Shown here: positions 18,940-29,240 of the stretch, one piece after another | Position numbering within the stretch: position 1 is the stretch's first letter | Layout: each line of letters begins with the position of its first letter | From: Euglena gracilis | Lineage: Eukaryota > Euglenida > Euglenophyceae > Euglenales | Reading direction: 5' to 3' | NCBI GenBank assembly: GCA_039621445.1 | Contig: CP154954.1 | Location: forward strand, 2,046,001 to 2,110,000 | Length of the DNA: 64,000 nucleotides | Notes under the pieces: model-generated | Databases searched by the model: none | What the model was told of the DNA's origin: nothing | The model's input: only the letters and a program-made list of their open reading frames with translations | Program-made: the position numbers and the translations under genes

Positions 18940-19170
18940 TTCCTGCACCGCGGGGGCCAACAAAAATTTTGGGTCCGACAACTGTCCAGCCGGGTCCGAC
19001 AATTGTGTTTGTCGCCTCTAGTGATTTTTTTCAAAGAAGGTTTTTTTAATTTGTCAAAACAAACCCACCGCATCAATTCATTCACCAAATTATACTTTGA
19101 AGATACTTTGATTTGGCCAAGAGAAGATTTGTCCCCCCCCTCCAATGGACCATTTTGGCCATTGAAGGTA
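18940..19170 (-). CDS. Weak exon candidate
   Basis: The frame includes FNGQNGPLEGGDKSSLGQIK, VSSKYNLVNELMRWVCFDKL and KKPSLKKITRGDKHNC. It lies between two stronger minus-strand candidates, but it crosses a G run and has no clear splice borders. It could be part of one gene running from 20257 down to 17489, or chance. Confidence 0.2.
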
Positions 19171-19438
19171 CTTACAGCCAAAATGGGTCCCCCCATACCC
19201 CCTCCTTAAATGACCCATGGGTGGCAAAATTTTTGAGGGTGCTTGTGAAACACCTGGGTGGTGGGGTCAATTATGTTCAGAAAGAGCGTTTTTGCATGTT
19301 TTTTTTTCTCCGCCACCTGTGGTTTTGGAGAGGCTGGGGGGAACTCTGCTCCAAGGGGGGACCTGGTAGTGGATTACAGATCCCCCCTGTGTGTCTGCAT
19401 TTTGTTGTAATGAATGGGCTTCAGTCTTTCTTCCTCAG

Positions 19439-19482
19439 GATGTTCAACAAGCTCCACACGGATGGAAATGGCGTTTTGGAGG
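19439..19482 (+). CDS. EF-hand-like exon
   Basis: A strong acceptor (TCTTTCTTCCTCAG) is followed by MFNKLHTDGNGVLEGQKY in frame. Residues H-T-D-G-N-G-V-L-E-G-Q-K fit the 12-residue EF-hand loop: acidic/Asn at loop positions 3 and 5, Gly at 6, hydrophobic at 8. Position 1 is His and position 12 Lys rather than the usual Asp and Glu, so calcium binding would be weak. A GT at 19483 could end the exon inside the loop; otherwise the frame continues to about 19620. The second EF-hand exon at 22549-22693 suggests one calcium-sensor gene on this strand. Confidence 0.45.
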
Positions 19483-19979
19483 GTCAGAAATACACCCTTG
19501 CTCAATGCTCTTCTTCCCACCATGCTACCAAAGCTTCGACTTGGTCAAAATGGCTCAAAACGAGCGAATTCAAGCTGTATAATAATTTGGGCCCAATACA
19601 TAACTTGCTTTTTTGTCTGTGACGCTTTTTGAAAAGATTTGCCGAAATGGGCATTTTTTTTTAGGAAAGAATTCAAAGTTCAAAGTTGTAAAGAGGCCAG
19701 TTTTTTTTTAATCACAAAAGCCATCACAGCTACACCTGTCGGTTCTGGACCCTGGTGCTTAACCCAGCCAGTTTTCCCTTGAAAATGGCTTTCGGCACAG
19801 GGGGGGGGTTGCTTTAGCACTACCAACCCCAAAACCCGACCCCCCGGGGTCAAAAGTGCCCCCCCCCCCCGCTGTCTGCCCACAGCCCCCCCCTGGAGGT
19901 GCGCATTTAAAAAGAAGTCTGGCTGGGTACTTGGGGCAAGACCCGCCGGGGTTGGTACACAGAAGCCTGTGCCCAGCCG

Positions 19980-20257
19980 TGAGATTTGAATTATCCCGGT
20001 TTTTGCTCTTTCTCTTTTTCGAATTTGCATCTTTTTCCCAGATGCTGGACTTTTTTCTCACAAGGTTTTGTTTTTCTGCACTGGGGCAACGTTTCTGAGA
20101 ACAGGTCTTAATACCATCCCGAAGTTTGTTCATGTGGAGAGAAGCTATTTGTGAAAAACCTTCCATCAAGAAACGGCGTTTTTTTTGCATTTGTTTTTCA
20201 AACATAGCCCTGTGCATCAAATAATCAGCAATGGTGTGATTACGAATACGAAATCCT
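19980..20257 (-). CDS. Candidate exon, lysine-rich, function unknown
   Basis: The frame reads FRIRNHTIADYLMHRAMFEK, QMQKKRRFLMEGFSQIASLH, MNKLRDGIKTCSQKRCPSAE and KQNLVRKKSSIWEKDANSKK, then RKSKNRDNSNL. The first half could form helices; the tail is a basic low-complexity segment such as a nuclear-localisation region. Downstream it merges into the C-rich block at 19800-19900. It could be upstream of the 18171 and 17489 exons of the same minus-strand gene. Confidence 0.4.
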
Positions 20258-20360
20258 CATGAGGAGCACCATTGACTACGTTGTGAAGAACTACCATCAC
20301 AGCGGGTATTTCATCATTCGAGATGAGTCTAGATCAGAGATGGGTTTCTTTGTCCATGAA
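20228..20360 (+). CDS. Weak exon candidate
   Basis: After a TAATCAG acceptor the frame reads CDYEYEILMRSTIDYVVKNY, HHSGYFIIRDESRSEMGFFV with no stop until about 20444. It overlaps the minus-strand candidate by 30 bp. No domain is recognised. Confidence 0.25.
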
Positions 20361-20530
20361 ACAACTTCGCTTTTTTACCCCTGTCTCATTTTAGGCCATG
20401 CTTGGAATTTTCTTCTGCACCCTCCCCCCCAAACTCACGAATAGCATAGATAGACCCCCTGGGGGGATCCAGCTCAAAGCTGGAAAATTTGGGTTGGCTG
20501 GGAAAAGGCTGCTAGCTGACCCCCCCCCAT

Positions 20531-21342
20531 GGGGTCCCAGGGCTGCCGGGATCGAACCGGATACCAAAAATCAAAACTGCAAAAATTCCCAAAAATCGTG
20601 ACAATTGTGCGGACAAAATGATTTTTTTCCACGGGGGGGGGGGGGAAAGGGAATTGGAGACAAAAAATTGGGGGTTAAAGCCAAAAAGGGTGGAATATTT
20701 TGCGTTTTTTTCAAGAAAAAAAAAAAACGTGGAAAAAATGCATGCCGATTGTTTTCTTGAATGAATTTCATTGAAAACAGGCGCAATATTCAAAAGTTTC
20801 CGAAAAAATGCAGAAAATTTTGGCAGTGTCGGCCAAGAAAACGGTGGATACAGATTTGGCAGGATTCGGCTCTGCCAATTTTTTCCATACCACTTTTTAG
20901 GCCATTCCAAAAAAATTCCGTCCCTTGCTTGTCATGTGAATGGCGAATATGACAAGGGCCTGCCCCTCATCCAAAGCATCCACCATCCCGACACCCTGGT
21001 CCTGACACTAAGGTGAAATAATTTCACAATAAAACAATCGCAAAATCCGAAGAAAGAATGAAATTCCTCCACAAAAGCACAAAAAATTCCAATGAAAAAA
21101 CCAGGACAAAATCAGCACTGTGGACCACTGACCAAATTAAACGATGAAAAGTGGAAATCAAATGTCGCAATCGAGATTTGTCAAAGTTCAGTTGAAGTGA
21201 GAGCATTTTGGAATAACGTTCAAGAAATCCTCAACTGTCAATGGGTGGTGTTCTCAATATCTTTTCTTTTTTAAAAAAATCTAGTTTTTTGAGAAACAAT
21301 GCCATTGCATGTCTCCATTCTCAAGGTTTTTTTTTCAAGCAG
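20531..21342. other. Mostly gene-free, A/T-rich
   Basis: It contains G- and A-runs at 20625-20735. A short frame at 20941-21014 (EYDKGLPLIQSIHHPDTLVL, then TLR before GTGAAA) may be an exon but lacks a clear acceptor. Confidence 0.3.
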
Positions 21343-21400
21343 TGCCACTTTGGTTGAGAAGGTTGCACAATGGGGAGAGAGAGGGACATCAAAGCCTCAG
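21343..21400 (+). CDS. Small exon candidate in the EF-hand gene region
   Basis: A TTTTTTTTTCAAGCAG acceptor and a GTTAAG donor bracket 58 nt that read SATLVEKVAQWGERGTSKPQ in one frame. The borders are good, the length is short, and it lies between the two EF-hand exons on the same strand. Confidence 0.3.
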
Positions 21401-21695
21401 GTTAAGGTGAGAATGGGGGAAGGTGCAGTGCTTTTGGATGATTCTGCACCACTTTTATGTTTCTCATCATGGCATTGCGAAACTCATTTCGTTTCCCTCG
21501 GGCATTTTGTCAGGGATCGAAATGGATTATGATTGATTAAACATTCAACATGTCTTGTATGCATGCGAGTATCAAAATACGTGTGTTTTTTGAGTGAGGG
21601 GTTATTTTTCAATTTGCCATTTTACACCAAGCACCTTTTTTGGATTTTTTTTTTAAGAGGAGCTTTATGAATTTGCAAAGAAACACGAAGGGGTG

Positions 21696-22035
21696 CAGAC
21701 TTTCATTTAGTGCGCTGCGGAATTTTTTTTTCTGTGTCGCGTGTGCCGCGACACCAGAAATTTTGTGACCGTGTGCGCCGCGGATGATTTCTTTCTGTGC
21801 GCCGCGTCCACCGCGGCAGCGCCGCGGCATAGCCATCCCAATTATCGCTGGAACGTCATTGGTACACTGCGGTGCGTTGTTGGTGCGCCGCGGGTGTGCC
21901 GCGGCAAAAATTTGATTGTGCGCCGTGTGCACTGCGGATTTTTTTTTTGTGCCGCGGCAAAGACTTTAATTTAGTGTGCCGTGGCGAAGTTTGCGCCGCG
22001 GCGAAGTTTGCCGCGGCGCACTAATTGAAAGTCTG
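21696..22035. mobile_element. 340-bp hAT-like MITE with perfect 8-bp target duplication
   Basis: The termini are CAGACTTTCATTTAGTGCGC and, inverted, GCGCACTAATTGAAAGTCTG. The 8 bp AAGGGGTG sits immediately outside both ends (21688-21695 and 22036-22043). The interior is made of degenerate TGTGCGCCGCGG repeats on both strands. Eight-bp duplications and CAG..CTG ends are typical of hAT-superfamily non-autonomous elements; P-type elements also give 8 bp. There is no ORF. Confidence 0.85.
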
Positions 22036-22098
22036 AAGGGGTGTCACCAAAATTCCACAAACTTTTCATTTTTGCACAACCTTTGGCAGTTTTGATAT

Positions 22099-22276
22099 TC
22101 ATTATTTGAACATTTTTTACGTGGAAAACACTAAAACATCAAAAAAAAAGGGAAATATACTTGAGGGAAAAGGGCGTTTTTATGTTCATTTTCTGGTGCA
22201 AAGCGCCGGAAGAAAATTTTTCGCTATTTTTTGGCACCTGCCGAGAAGGGGGGTCCGGACACCCCCTCCAACATCC
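22099..22276 (-). repeat. Inverted relative of the tandem-duplicated segment
   Basis: The words TTTGAACATTTTTT, AACACTAAAACATCAAAAAA, GGGAAAAGGGCGTT, GCGCCGGAAGAAAA, TTTTTCGCTATTTTT and GGGGGGTCCGGACACCCCCT are the reverse complement, in order, of 22971-23150 and of 23766-23945. Confidence 0.8.
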
Positions 22277-22548
22277 ATTTTTCGGCATCTAATTTCAACC
22301 TCTCATTTTTTTCTTTGGTCAAGGGACTCCCAGGGTACATGATTCTTTGTATTTCCCAATATTTTGAACCCGTCCCGAACTCGTGGCTCTACTGTTTCAG
22401 GGCCTCTTTCGATCGTTCTCAACTTCGTGTTTGGGTGGAGCAGACATTAGAACAGGCTTTTTTTTATTCCCTTCCCACCTGACAGTGTCCAAGTCGTGTG
22501 CTTTGTCCTTTCCTTAACTAAAAAGGAACTAAAAACTTTCCTTTTTAG

Positions 22549-22693
22549 TTCCAGGAAAAACAAAAGACAGCCTGGTCTTGACCCCAACCAGGACAAGAAG
22601 GTTACCAAGGAAGAGCTGAAGGAGAACCTGAAACGTCTGCTGGAGGCAGAGAAGATGATCGCAAGAAGCAAGTCAAACAAATGTCACTCTTGA
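22549..22693 (+). CDS. EF-hand C-terminal exon
   Basis: A CTTTCCTTTTTAG acceptor (or the next CCAG at 22554) leads into RKNKRQPGLDPNQDKKVTKE, ELKENLKRLLEAEKMIARSK and SNKCHS before TGA. DPNQDKKVTKEE is a full canonical EF-hand loop: Asp1, Asn3, Asp5, Val8, Glu12. The following ELKENLKRLLEAEK fits the exiting helix. The protein probably binds calcium. The first part of the entering helix must lie in an upstream exon. Together with the weaker EF-hand at 19439 it suggests a calmodulin-like or calcium-dependent regulator split into many small exons. Confidence 0.65.
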
Positions 22694-22931
22694 CCCAACT
22701 GTCTGCGTTTCTTTTCCTTCCAATGTGTAGTTTGGAAAACGGTCCACTTTTTTTGCCCGTCTTTTCCACTACGGCACAGTAAGCATCACCAATTATAGCC
22801 CAAAGGCAAAATGGCTGAGCCTACTTTATTCTGAGTTTCTGAAGGGTGGAATTTGGTGGCATATCCACGGATAGATGGGAAACCCTTCGTTTTTGAGGTG
22901 GGTGGTGGGAGTTGGACACCCCCCCCCCAGG

Positions 22932-23724
22932 GGTAAGGTGGTAGGTGGGAGTCCAGACCCCCCCATCCTCGATGTTGGGAGGGGGTGTCCGGACCCCCCC
23001 TCTTCGGCAGGTTCCAAAAATAGCGAAAAGTTTTCTTCCGGCCCTTTGCACCGGAAAATGAACGCCCTTTTCCCTCACTTTTGAGCATTTTCCCATTTTT
23101 TTTTGATGTTTTAGTGATTTCCATATTTCCACAAAAAATGTTCAAACAATGAGCCTTTTTGGATTTATTTTCAAAGAAAATCAGCGATTTCCGTACATTT
23201 TTTTGCCCTTTGCCAGTCCGCGAAACCGAAAATTTTCCGGGCCCATGTCATTTTCGAAATAGAAGGGATGGGGGCCCTCCGTGTCGGGAAGGGGGGCCAA
23301 CCCCCCCCCCCTCCCAAGGCTTCCCATCAATCCCTGGGCATATCGCGTGTCTTCACAGCGCTTTTGCATTCCATTGTTAAGCAAGCTCACTCAATGAAAT
23401 CTCTTTTTTGGGGGTATCGCACCAACATAACCCTCTTCCCCCTTTTCGTTTTTGTGTTAAGTTTTGAGTTCCCTTGCCCAACTTCTATTATTGGAGGTCA
23501 TAAAAATGTTGTCCCCCCTTCGAGGAGAGTGCTGGAGATGGGGCAGATATAGTTTTGTGTCAACACAGCCCCTCGTCCATACCTATCTTTTATTGTCCGT
23601 TGTTTCCAGGAGTATTTCGTCTGAGATTAGTTTTCACGGAATTTTCAAATTGTATTTTGGGATACCTTTAAATAGGTTCACTATGAGTATTTCCACCTTT
23701 CATTTATGGCTAACTTCACAAGTT
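22932..23724 (+). repeat. Tandem duplication, copy 1 (period ~795 bp)
   Basis: It begins GGTAAGGTGGTAGGTGGGAG and ends TTATGGCTAACTTCACAAGT. It is followed after two bases by a near-identical second copy. The only differences noted are run lengths of C (CCAACCCCCCCCC against CCAACCCCCCC). Confidence 0.95.
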
Positions 23725-23726
23725 AA

Positions 23727-24517
23727 GGTAAGGTGGTAGGTGGGAGTCCAGACCCCCCCATCCTCGATGTTGGGAGGGGGTGTCCGGACCCCCCCTCTTC
23801 GGCAGGTTCCAAAAATAGCGAAAAGTTTTCTTCCGGCCCTTTGCACCGGAAAATGAACGCCCTTTTCCCTCACTTTTGAGCATTTTCCCATTTTTTTTTG
23901 ATGTTTTAGTGATTTCCATATTTCCACAAAAAATGTTCAAACAATGAGCCTTTTTGGATTTATTTTCAAAGAAAATCAGCGATTTCCGTACATTTTTTTG
24001 CCCTTTGCCAGTCCGCGAAACCGAAAATTTTCCGGGCCCATGTCATTTTCGAAATAGAAGGGATGGGGGCCCTCCGTGTCGGGAAGGGGGGCCAACCCCC
24101 CCCCTCCCAAGGCTTCCCATCAATCCCTGGGCATATCGCGTGTCTTCACAGCGCTTTTGCATTCCATTGTTAAGCAAGCTCACTCAATGAAATCTCTTTT
24201 TTGGGGGTATCGCACCAACATAACCCTCTTCCCCCTTTTCGTTTTTGTGTTAAGTTTTGAGTTCCCTTGCCCAACTTCTATTATTGGAGGTCATAAAAAT
24301 GTTGTCCCCCCTTCGAGGAGAGTGCTGGAGATGGGGCAGATATAGTTTTGTGTCAACACAGCCCCTCGTCCATACCTATCTTTTATTGTCCGTTGTTTCC
24401 AGGAGTATTTCGTCTGAGATTAGTTTTCACGGAATTTTCAAATTGTATTTTGGGATACCTTTAAATAGGTTCACTATGAGTATTTCCACCTTTCATTTAT
24501 GGCTAACTTCACAAGTT
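23727..24517 (+). repeat. Tandem duplication, copy 2
   Basis: Nearly identical to 22932-23724 over about 790 bp. The event is very recent or is an assembly duplication. The segment holds no convincing exon; it would lie in an intron of a plus-strand gene between the EF-hand exon and the exons at 24.7-25.4 kb. Confidence 0.95.
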
Positions 24518-24725
24518 TCTTCTGACCTTTGGCTGACCCCGCAACGCTTGGAGTACCTGCTTTGTTACATACCAGCTTGGCACCTTAGTGCCACATAGGT
24601 TTTATCCCTCTTCATTTTATGAACTTGCTCCTGGCACTTTCAAAATCATTCTCAAGTGTTTTGCTCCGCTAATCTTTTTTACTGGTTTTATATTTTTTTT
24701 GGCTGACATTTACTTTTTCCCACAG

Positions 24726-25248
24726 GATGACTTCTACCGCCCAAGCGTTTGGAACGTGGGTTGAGGCCACAGGATGCAGTCCGGATCAGGCTTTTGCTTA
24801 AGGGATTGCAGTACCCCCTGGGGGGGGGGGGCTGGACTGCAGCTAGTCCAAATTTGGCTAGTGGGATTGCTAGCAGACCCCCCCCCTGGGGGGGGGTCTG
24901 CTAGCAGGGCTAGCTAGTGGAATTTTTTTTTCCAGTGACCGGCGCGAAGCGCCGGAACTTTTTTGGGCCCCAAAAATGTCCAAAAATGCCCGTTTTTGGC
25001 CATTTTTTGGGAATTTTTTCGAACAAAATCAGCCCAAAACCTATTAAAATCCTCATTTCCACCTCAGCGCGCAGCGCCGGAGGAAATTTTTTTTCCAGTT
25101 GGGGGGACCCCTGGACCCCCCCCCGGGGGGGGAGGGGGTCTAGCTAGTCCATTTTTTCCAGTGTCTAGCCAATTGGCTAGCCAGTACCCCCCCCCCCCGG
25201 GGGTCCTTAAGCAAAAGCCTGGTCCGGATATGGGAGACGAAGTAACGG
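24726..25248 (+). pseudogene. Exon candidate interrupted by a MITE
   Basis: A TTTACTTTTTCCCACAG acceptor leads into MTSTAQAFGTWVEATGCSPD, whose last codons are duplicated on the far side of the inserted element (24787-25221). Without the insertion the frame would continue MGDE to a GTAACG donor at 25249. A shorter alternative, DDFYRPSVWN with a GTGGGT donor at 24756, would leave the insertion in an intron. Which reading is right cannot be settled here. Confidence 0.35.
24787..25221. mobile_element. 435-bp hAT-like MITE with perfect 8-bp target duplication
   Basis: The termini are CAGGCTTTTGCTTAAGG and, inverted, CCTTAAGCAAAAGCCTG. GTCCGGAT is duplicated exactly at 24779-24786 and 25222-25229. 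The interior carries GCTAGTCC, CTAGCTAGTGGAA and TCTAGCCAATTGGCTAG words, C/G runs and two GC hairpins, one containing GCGAAGC (24941-24955). Two shorter members of the family (49281-49637 and 51319-51676) share both ends and the order of interior words. There is no transposase. Confidence 0.9.
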
Positions 25249-25312
25249 GAAATCACCAACTATTTCTTATCTCTTTCTCCACGGTGTCTTTTCTCTTTTT
25301 TACCGCTGGTAG

Positions 25313-25410
25313 TGGAAGACACCCCTGGTATCTTCCACGCTATCTTAGAGATGACCCCTACAGGAAAGAAACCAATTAAAGAATCCAACCGATCAAAGGT
25401 TCTGCACTGA
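25313..25410 (+). CDS. Terminal exon candidate
   Basis: Following CTTTTTTACCGCTGGTAG, the frame reads EDTPGIFHAILEMTPTGKKP, IKESNRSKVLH before TGA. The border and composition are good; a second frame (SGRHPWYLPRYLRDDPYRKE) is also open to a stop at 25379, so the phase is unsure. No domain is recognised. Confidence 0.35.
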
Positions 25411-25431
25411 TGGTGTCATCTTTTGCCACAT

Positions 25432-25500
25432 GTGTGCGTGTGTAAGTTCGTGTGTTGTGCTGTGCATGTGTGCGGCATGCGTGCGTGCGTGCGTGTGTGG
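25432..25500. repeat. GTGC/GTGT alternating purine-pyrimidine tract
   Basis: TGTGTGCGTGTGTAAG and GCGTGCGTGCGTGCGTGTGT dominate. It is a shorter cousin of the tract at 34500-34712. Confidence 0.7.
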
Positions 25501-26335
25501 GCTGGTTTTCTGTTCTTTCGTATGTAGACGAAGACCTGCACAGTTGCCAATTTTGAGTTTTTCTCCTCCAAGTTTTTTGCAATAGAAGGTTGATGCATTA
25601 CACTGCTGGGTGGGACATGGGGGTGTTTTTTTCTTGATTTTTTTGTGTATTTTTTATTTCTGAAAAATATGCAGTTTTTTTTTGTTTTTTCTCACCTTTT
25701 TTTGCGTTTCCCAGCGATTTTTTTCTTTCTGCTGGAAAATGTTTTCGAATTCGAAAAACTCCTCATTTTGGACCTAGCTTTCCTCCCTTTTTGTAATCTT
25801 TGACTTTTTTTGGCCAATAAAAAGCAAAATTATAAAAATCGTGCTTTTTTTACATTGTTTTTGCTTTTTTTTATCCACGTTGCTTCCTCCCACCAGGAAT
25901 TTCCTTTTTTAAGGATTCCCAGAAAGAGGAGGGGGAGTAGCCAGGTGGAAAAATGTGCTGGTTGGAAAAATATGCAAGCTGAATTCCCTCAGTGGGTGCT
26001 GGGGGCGGGGCAGGCATCGTCCTACCAGCTGCTGGGCTAGACCTGGCTGATCCCAAAAACTGGCACCTTGCCAAAATCCAGCTGGGTGGGGATTTTTCAG
26101 GCTTTTTTTTTCCAGGGAAAAGTCTAGAAAACCCCACAAAAAAAACATCATTTTGACCTTTTCTGATCATTCCTTTTCGACAATTTTTGGGTTGCGCCAA
26201 TTTTTTTCCTGGTCTATCCTGGCTTCGTCGATCTGGGGATTTTTTTCATTTCCACTGCACCCCCCCCCCCCAGAGGTTCCCCAGTCTGGCTGGGAGCGGG
26301 GTCATTTTGAGGGGTCAGATTTTCACCAACAATTC
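25501..26335. other. Gene-free, T-rich stretch
   Basis: Poly-T blocks (25620-25720, 25855-25870) and pieces of GCTGGG words are present. Minus-strand frames at 25871-26200 show no domain. No gene is supported. Confidence 0.4.
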
Positions 26336-26339
26336 CGGG

Positions 26340-26905
26340 ACCTGTAACCCCCCCCACCTATAACCCCCCCTTCAGCCGACCAACCAAACCGGATTGTATA
26401 AACCCCAGGGGGTTTATAAGTGAGGGGGGTTTAATCCTCATTTTTTCCACCAAATTTTCGGCATGATTTTCATTTGCTTTGACTGTAAACCTCCCCTCCA
26501 AATATAAAGCCCCCCCCCCCCCAAATATAAAGCCCCCCCCCCAGGGGGTTTGGTTTTGCCGCCCAAATATAAAGCCCCCCCATGATGAGGGAGCCAGATG
26601 ATGGTGTCATTCAGGAAAAAGTTGAAACATTTTGGGTGGATACACCTTTTTTTTCGACATTGATCCTCCATTTTGGATAATAATTGCAAATTTCTGCGAA
26701 AAATAGAAGGTGCACAACAAAAATTTGGCATATATTTGGTATTTGGCCACAATTGAAGGCCGCCGAAGGTCATAAAGGCCACCCGAAAAAGTTTGATCTC
26801 CCCCCAAGTATAAAGCCCCAAATATAAAGCCCCCCCTGAGGGTCTTGAAATCCCGTCCAAATATAAAGCCGGGGGGGGCTTTATATTTGGGAGGGGGGTT
26901 TATAT
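26340..26905. repeat. TATAAAGCCCCC / TATAAACCCC module array with two hairpins
   Basis: AAATATAAAGCCCCCC occurs at about 26495, 26520, 26563, 26805, 26820 and 26857. Inverted pairs form near-perfect hairpins at about 26396-26420 (TATAAACCCC..GGGGTTTATA) and 26857-26888 (CAAATATAAAGCC with GGCTTTATATTTG). About 180 bp of A/T-rich unique sequence lies in the middle. Confidence 0.75.
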
Positions 26906-26928
26906 TCCCGAAGAATCATTTTCCCACC

Positions 26929-27168
26929 TTATTTCCACATTTTTGAGAAAGTTTCGGAATGATCATTGCTGTGGTATTTTTTCTTGTTGCTTGTGTTTGG
27001 CTTATGCCCATCTTTCAAATGCAGTTCTGCAGTTCTGCAGTTCTGCAGGAAGTCTTTAAAGGTCATTGTGGGGTCCCTTGTGGGAAGGTTCCACAGTGTC
27101 CTCCACCCCGCCTTTTTCTGGTAGTCCAGTTCCAAAGGCATAAAAACAGAGTTAAAGAAACGTACCAT
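26929..27168 (-). CDS. Candidate exon or short ORF, 79 residues, function unknown
   Basis: From an ATG at 27168 the frame reads MVRFFNSVFMPLELDYQKKA, GWRTLWNLPTRDPTMTFKDF, LQNCRTAELHLKDGHKPNTS and NKKKYHSNDHSETFSKMWK before TAA. Composition is protein-like, with no homopolymer shadow. CTGCAGAA is triplicated (27024-27046) and encodes part of LQNCRTAEL. A stop lies just upstream of the ATG. A gag-like or other element protein is possible, but I see no diagnostic motif. Confidence 0.45.
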   Translation of the reverse strand: MVRFFNSVFMPLELDYQKKAGWRTLWNLPTRDPTMTFKDFLQNCRTAELHLKDGHKPNTSNKKKYHSNDHSETFSKMWK

Positions 27169-29040
27169 CTCCCCCTATATTATCACCCTGATTGCCGGCC
27201 GATGGACATGGATCAAAAAGCCAACTTTTGAAAACCTTCAAAATGGCCTGTTTTGGCTTTTTTTTATTTGGCTGGATAGAACTGATCTTTCCAAAATGCA
27301 TAAAACGCAAAATTTCCAAAATTTCCAAAATGCAGTAAAAAGTTGACCTCCGAAATGGGGAGTACACCACCCCGTAGGGACTGGTGAAGGGCTGCTGGCC
27401 AAGTGAATATTGGGCGGGGGATAAGTCTCATTGGACTGCCCCGTGCAGTCAGATGTCCATGTATCCTTCCAAAAACCACAGAACAAGAAAACAGGGTGAA
27501 TTACTGAAAGGAGAAAATCTTTTCGAATGGATTCCAAAGCCCCCAAAAATGCAAAGAACATGCTTTTTTGGAGAAAATGCTGTGCCTTTTTGTTTTATTT
27601 TTGAGATTTTTTTTTGAAAAAAGACATTTAATCTTCCCCAAATTGTCCAAAAATGGACGTCTGGAGGCTTGTTTGCGGCTTTTTCATATTTCAATTACCT
27701 CAAAACAGACCGCAAACGGCATGCACCATCCCCCCCCCCCCCAAACGGAACCCCTCTGGGCTCCGGCTGGGGGTCAATTGGGGGGCCCTTCAAGCGTTCT
27801 CGTCAATAATGTCTTGGGCTGACGGCAGGCCAAGAAGGCAGTCTGCAGGTGGTTATTTACAGGAATGGCGGTTTCTTCAGTTTAGATGAATCACTGTAGC
27901 TCTTAATCAGGCCACTTCAACGGACAGGTTTGTTTTTTTATTTTTGCAGATTCAATTGTGTTTCAACTTATGGTTGTCAGCCTCAATGACTGACTCGTAT
28001 GGCTTTGTGCGAGGATGTGGGGACAACCACTTCAAACCCTTTCGATAGTGAACCTGTTTCTGTTCCTGATGGGAATGTAGCCGAAAGACCAGAAGGTGTG
28101 GTGACTGCAAGCTTGCTTTGGGAAACAGTTGCCTTCTCATGGAAGCTTCACTGAGTAGCAAGGATAATTCCACAAATTAGTCGCTTAGTCACTGGCCGAC
28201 ACCCCCCCCCCCATGGGTGACTGGTTTTTGTCTTCTAAACCCCTCCCCCCAGGGGGGGGGGGGGTTGGCAAAAAACCACTGCAATGACCCGGCACCGAAG
28301 CTGACGGAATTATGTGGCTTTTTCTCCACATTTGTGATTAGTTTTCTCCTTGGATTCCAGAGTTGCCGATACTGCGGTGGGGGGGAGGAGGGAGCAGTGA
28401 CAGACTGGTTTTCCAACAGAGGCGTGACTCCCAGGCTCGGTAAAAGCTGTATGGTGAAGAGGTCCTCGTCAAAAGGTATGCACCTTTGGGGTGGGGATGG
28501 ATGGGAAATGAACAAAAAGCAGGCAGGAAATTTATTTCTGTTCAAATTTGCAATTTGATCATCACATTTTCTCCAAAAACTCCCGTTAGAGTTTTTCAAC
28601 TGAAACTGAGAAATGGTCGTTTTCTGTACCAGGACCCTGGACGTTTTGACACAGCTGGGTTTTAGGATTGTTTTTGACAATATGGGGGATTTCCCAAAGG
28701 AAATTTTCTGGGAAAAAACAACCAACTGGATTTTTTCATTTCTCGGTTTTGGGTGCCCTTTCTTGGTTCCATACAGTCCAGCCCGGCAGCCAGCTGGAAC
28801 GCGCCCACCGGACCTCTTTCCCGATGCCTGGCACCTGTTTCTGGCCAGCCGATCGACCCCTGCCCAACTTGGGGGGGGTCTCTTCGTCACAATGTAAATC
28901 CTTTTTGTGGATGTTTGCCAATTTTTTTTATCTGAACTCAGCCGGCTGAGTTGGACCCCCTTATTTGAGTCCACTGCTGAGAAAGATCACCCAGTTTGCA
29001 TTGCCTCGCCCCACATGCTCCAATTTCAAGGCTGCCATCG
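27169..29040. other. No confident gene; two weak minus-strand frames
   Basis: The minus-strand frame at 27952-28173 (SPHLLVFRLHSHQEQKQVHY and on to a stop) and the long one at 28189-28974 (CIPFDEDLFTIQLLPSLGVT, PLLENQSVTAPS) have stretches of plausible composition but also G/C-run shadow and no domain. They may be exon pieces of one minus-strand gene. The rest is A/T-rich. Confidence 0.3.
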
Positions 29041-29152
29041 TTCTCCGCTGTCCCAGAATCATTTACCCAATTTCGTGCCACAGGCCCCAGCTCAAGTTCT
29101 CCGCTGTCCCAGAATCATTTACCCAATTTCGTGCCACAGGCCCCAGCTCAAG
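29041..29152 (+). repeat. Exact 56-bp tandem duplication
   Basis: TTCTCCGCTGTCCCAGAATC through CCCCAGCTCAAG is repeated once with no visible difference, so the event is recent. Confidence 0.95.
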
Positions 29153-29240
29153 CCAGCTCGACCTCTCGGCTGGGCCCAACCCAGCCCCTGAGTGCATCCA
29201 GGATGCGCAACCAACCCGTGCACCATTTGTTGCTACGGCA

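Noticed and set aside
20505-20580. tRNA-like T-loop word (GGTTCGATCCCGG on the minus strand)
   Set aside because: No matching acceptor stem, D arm or anticodon arm at the right distances.
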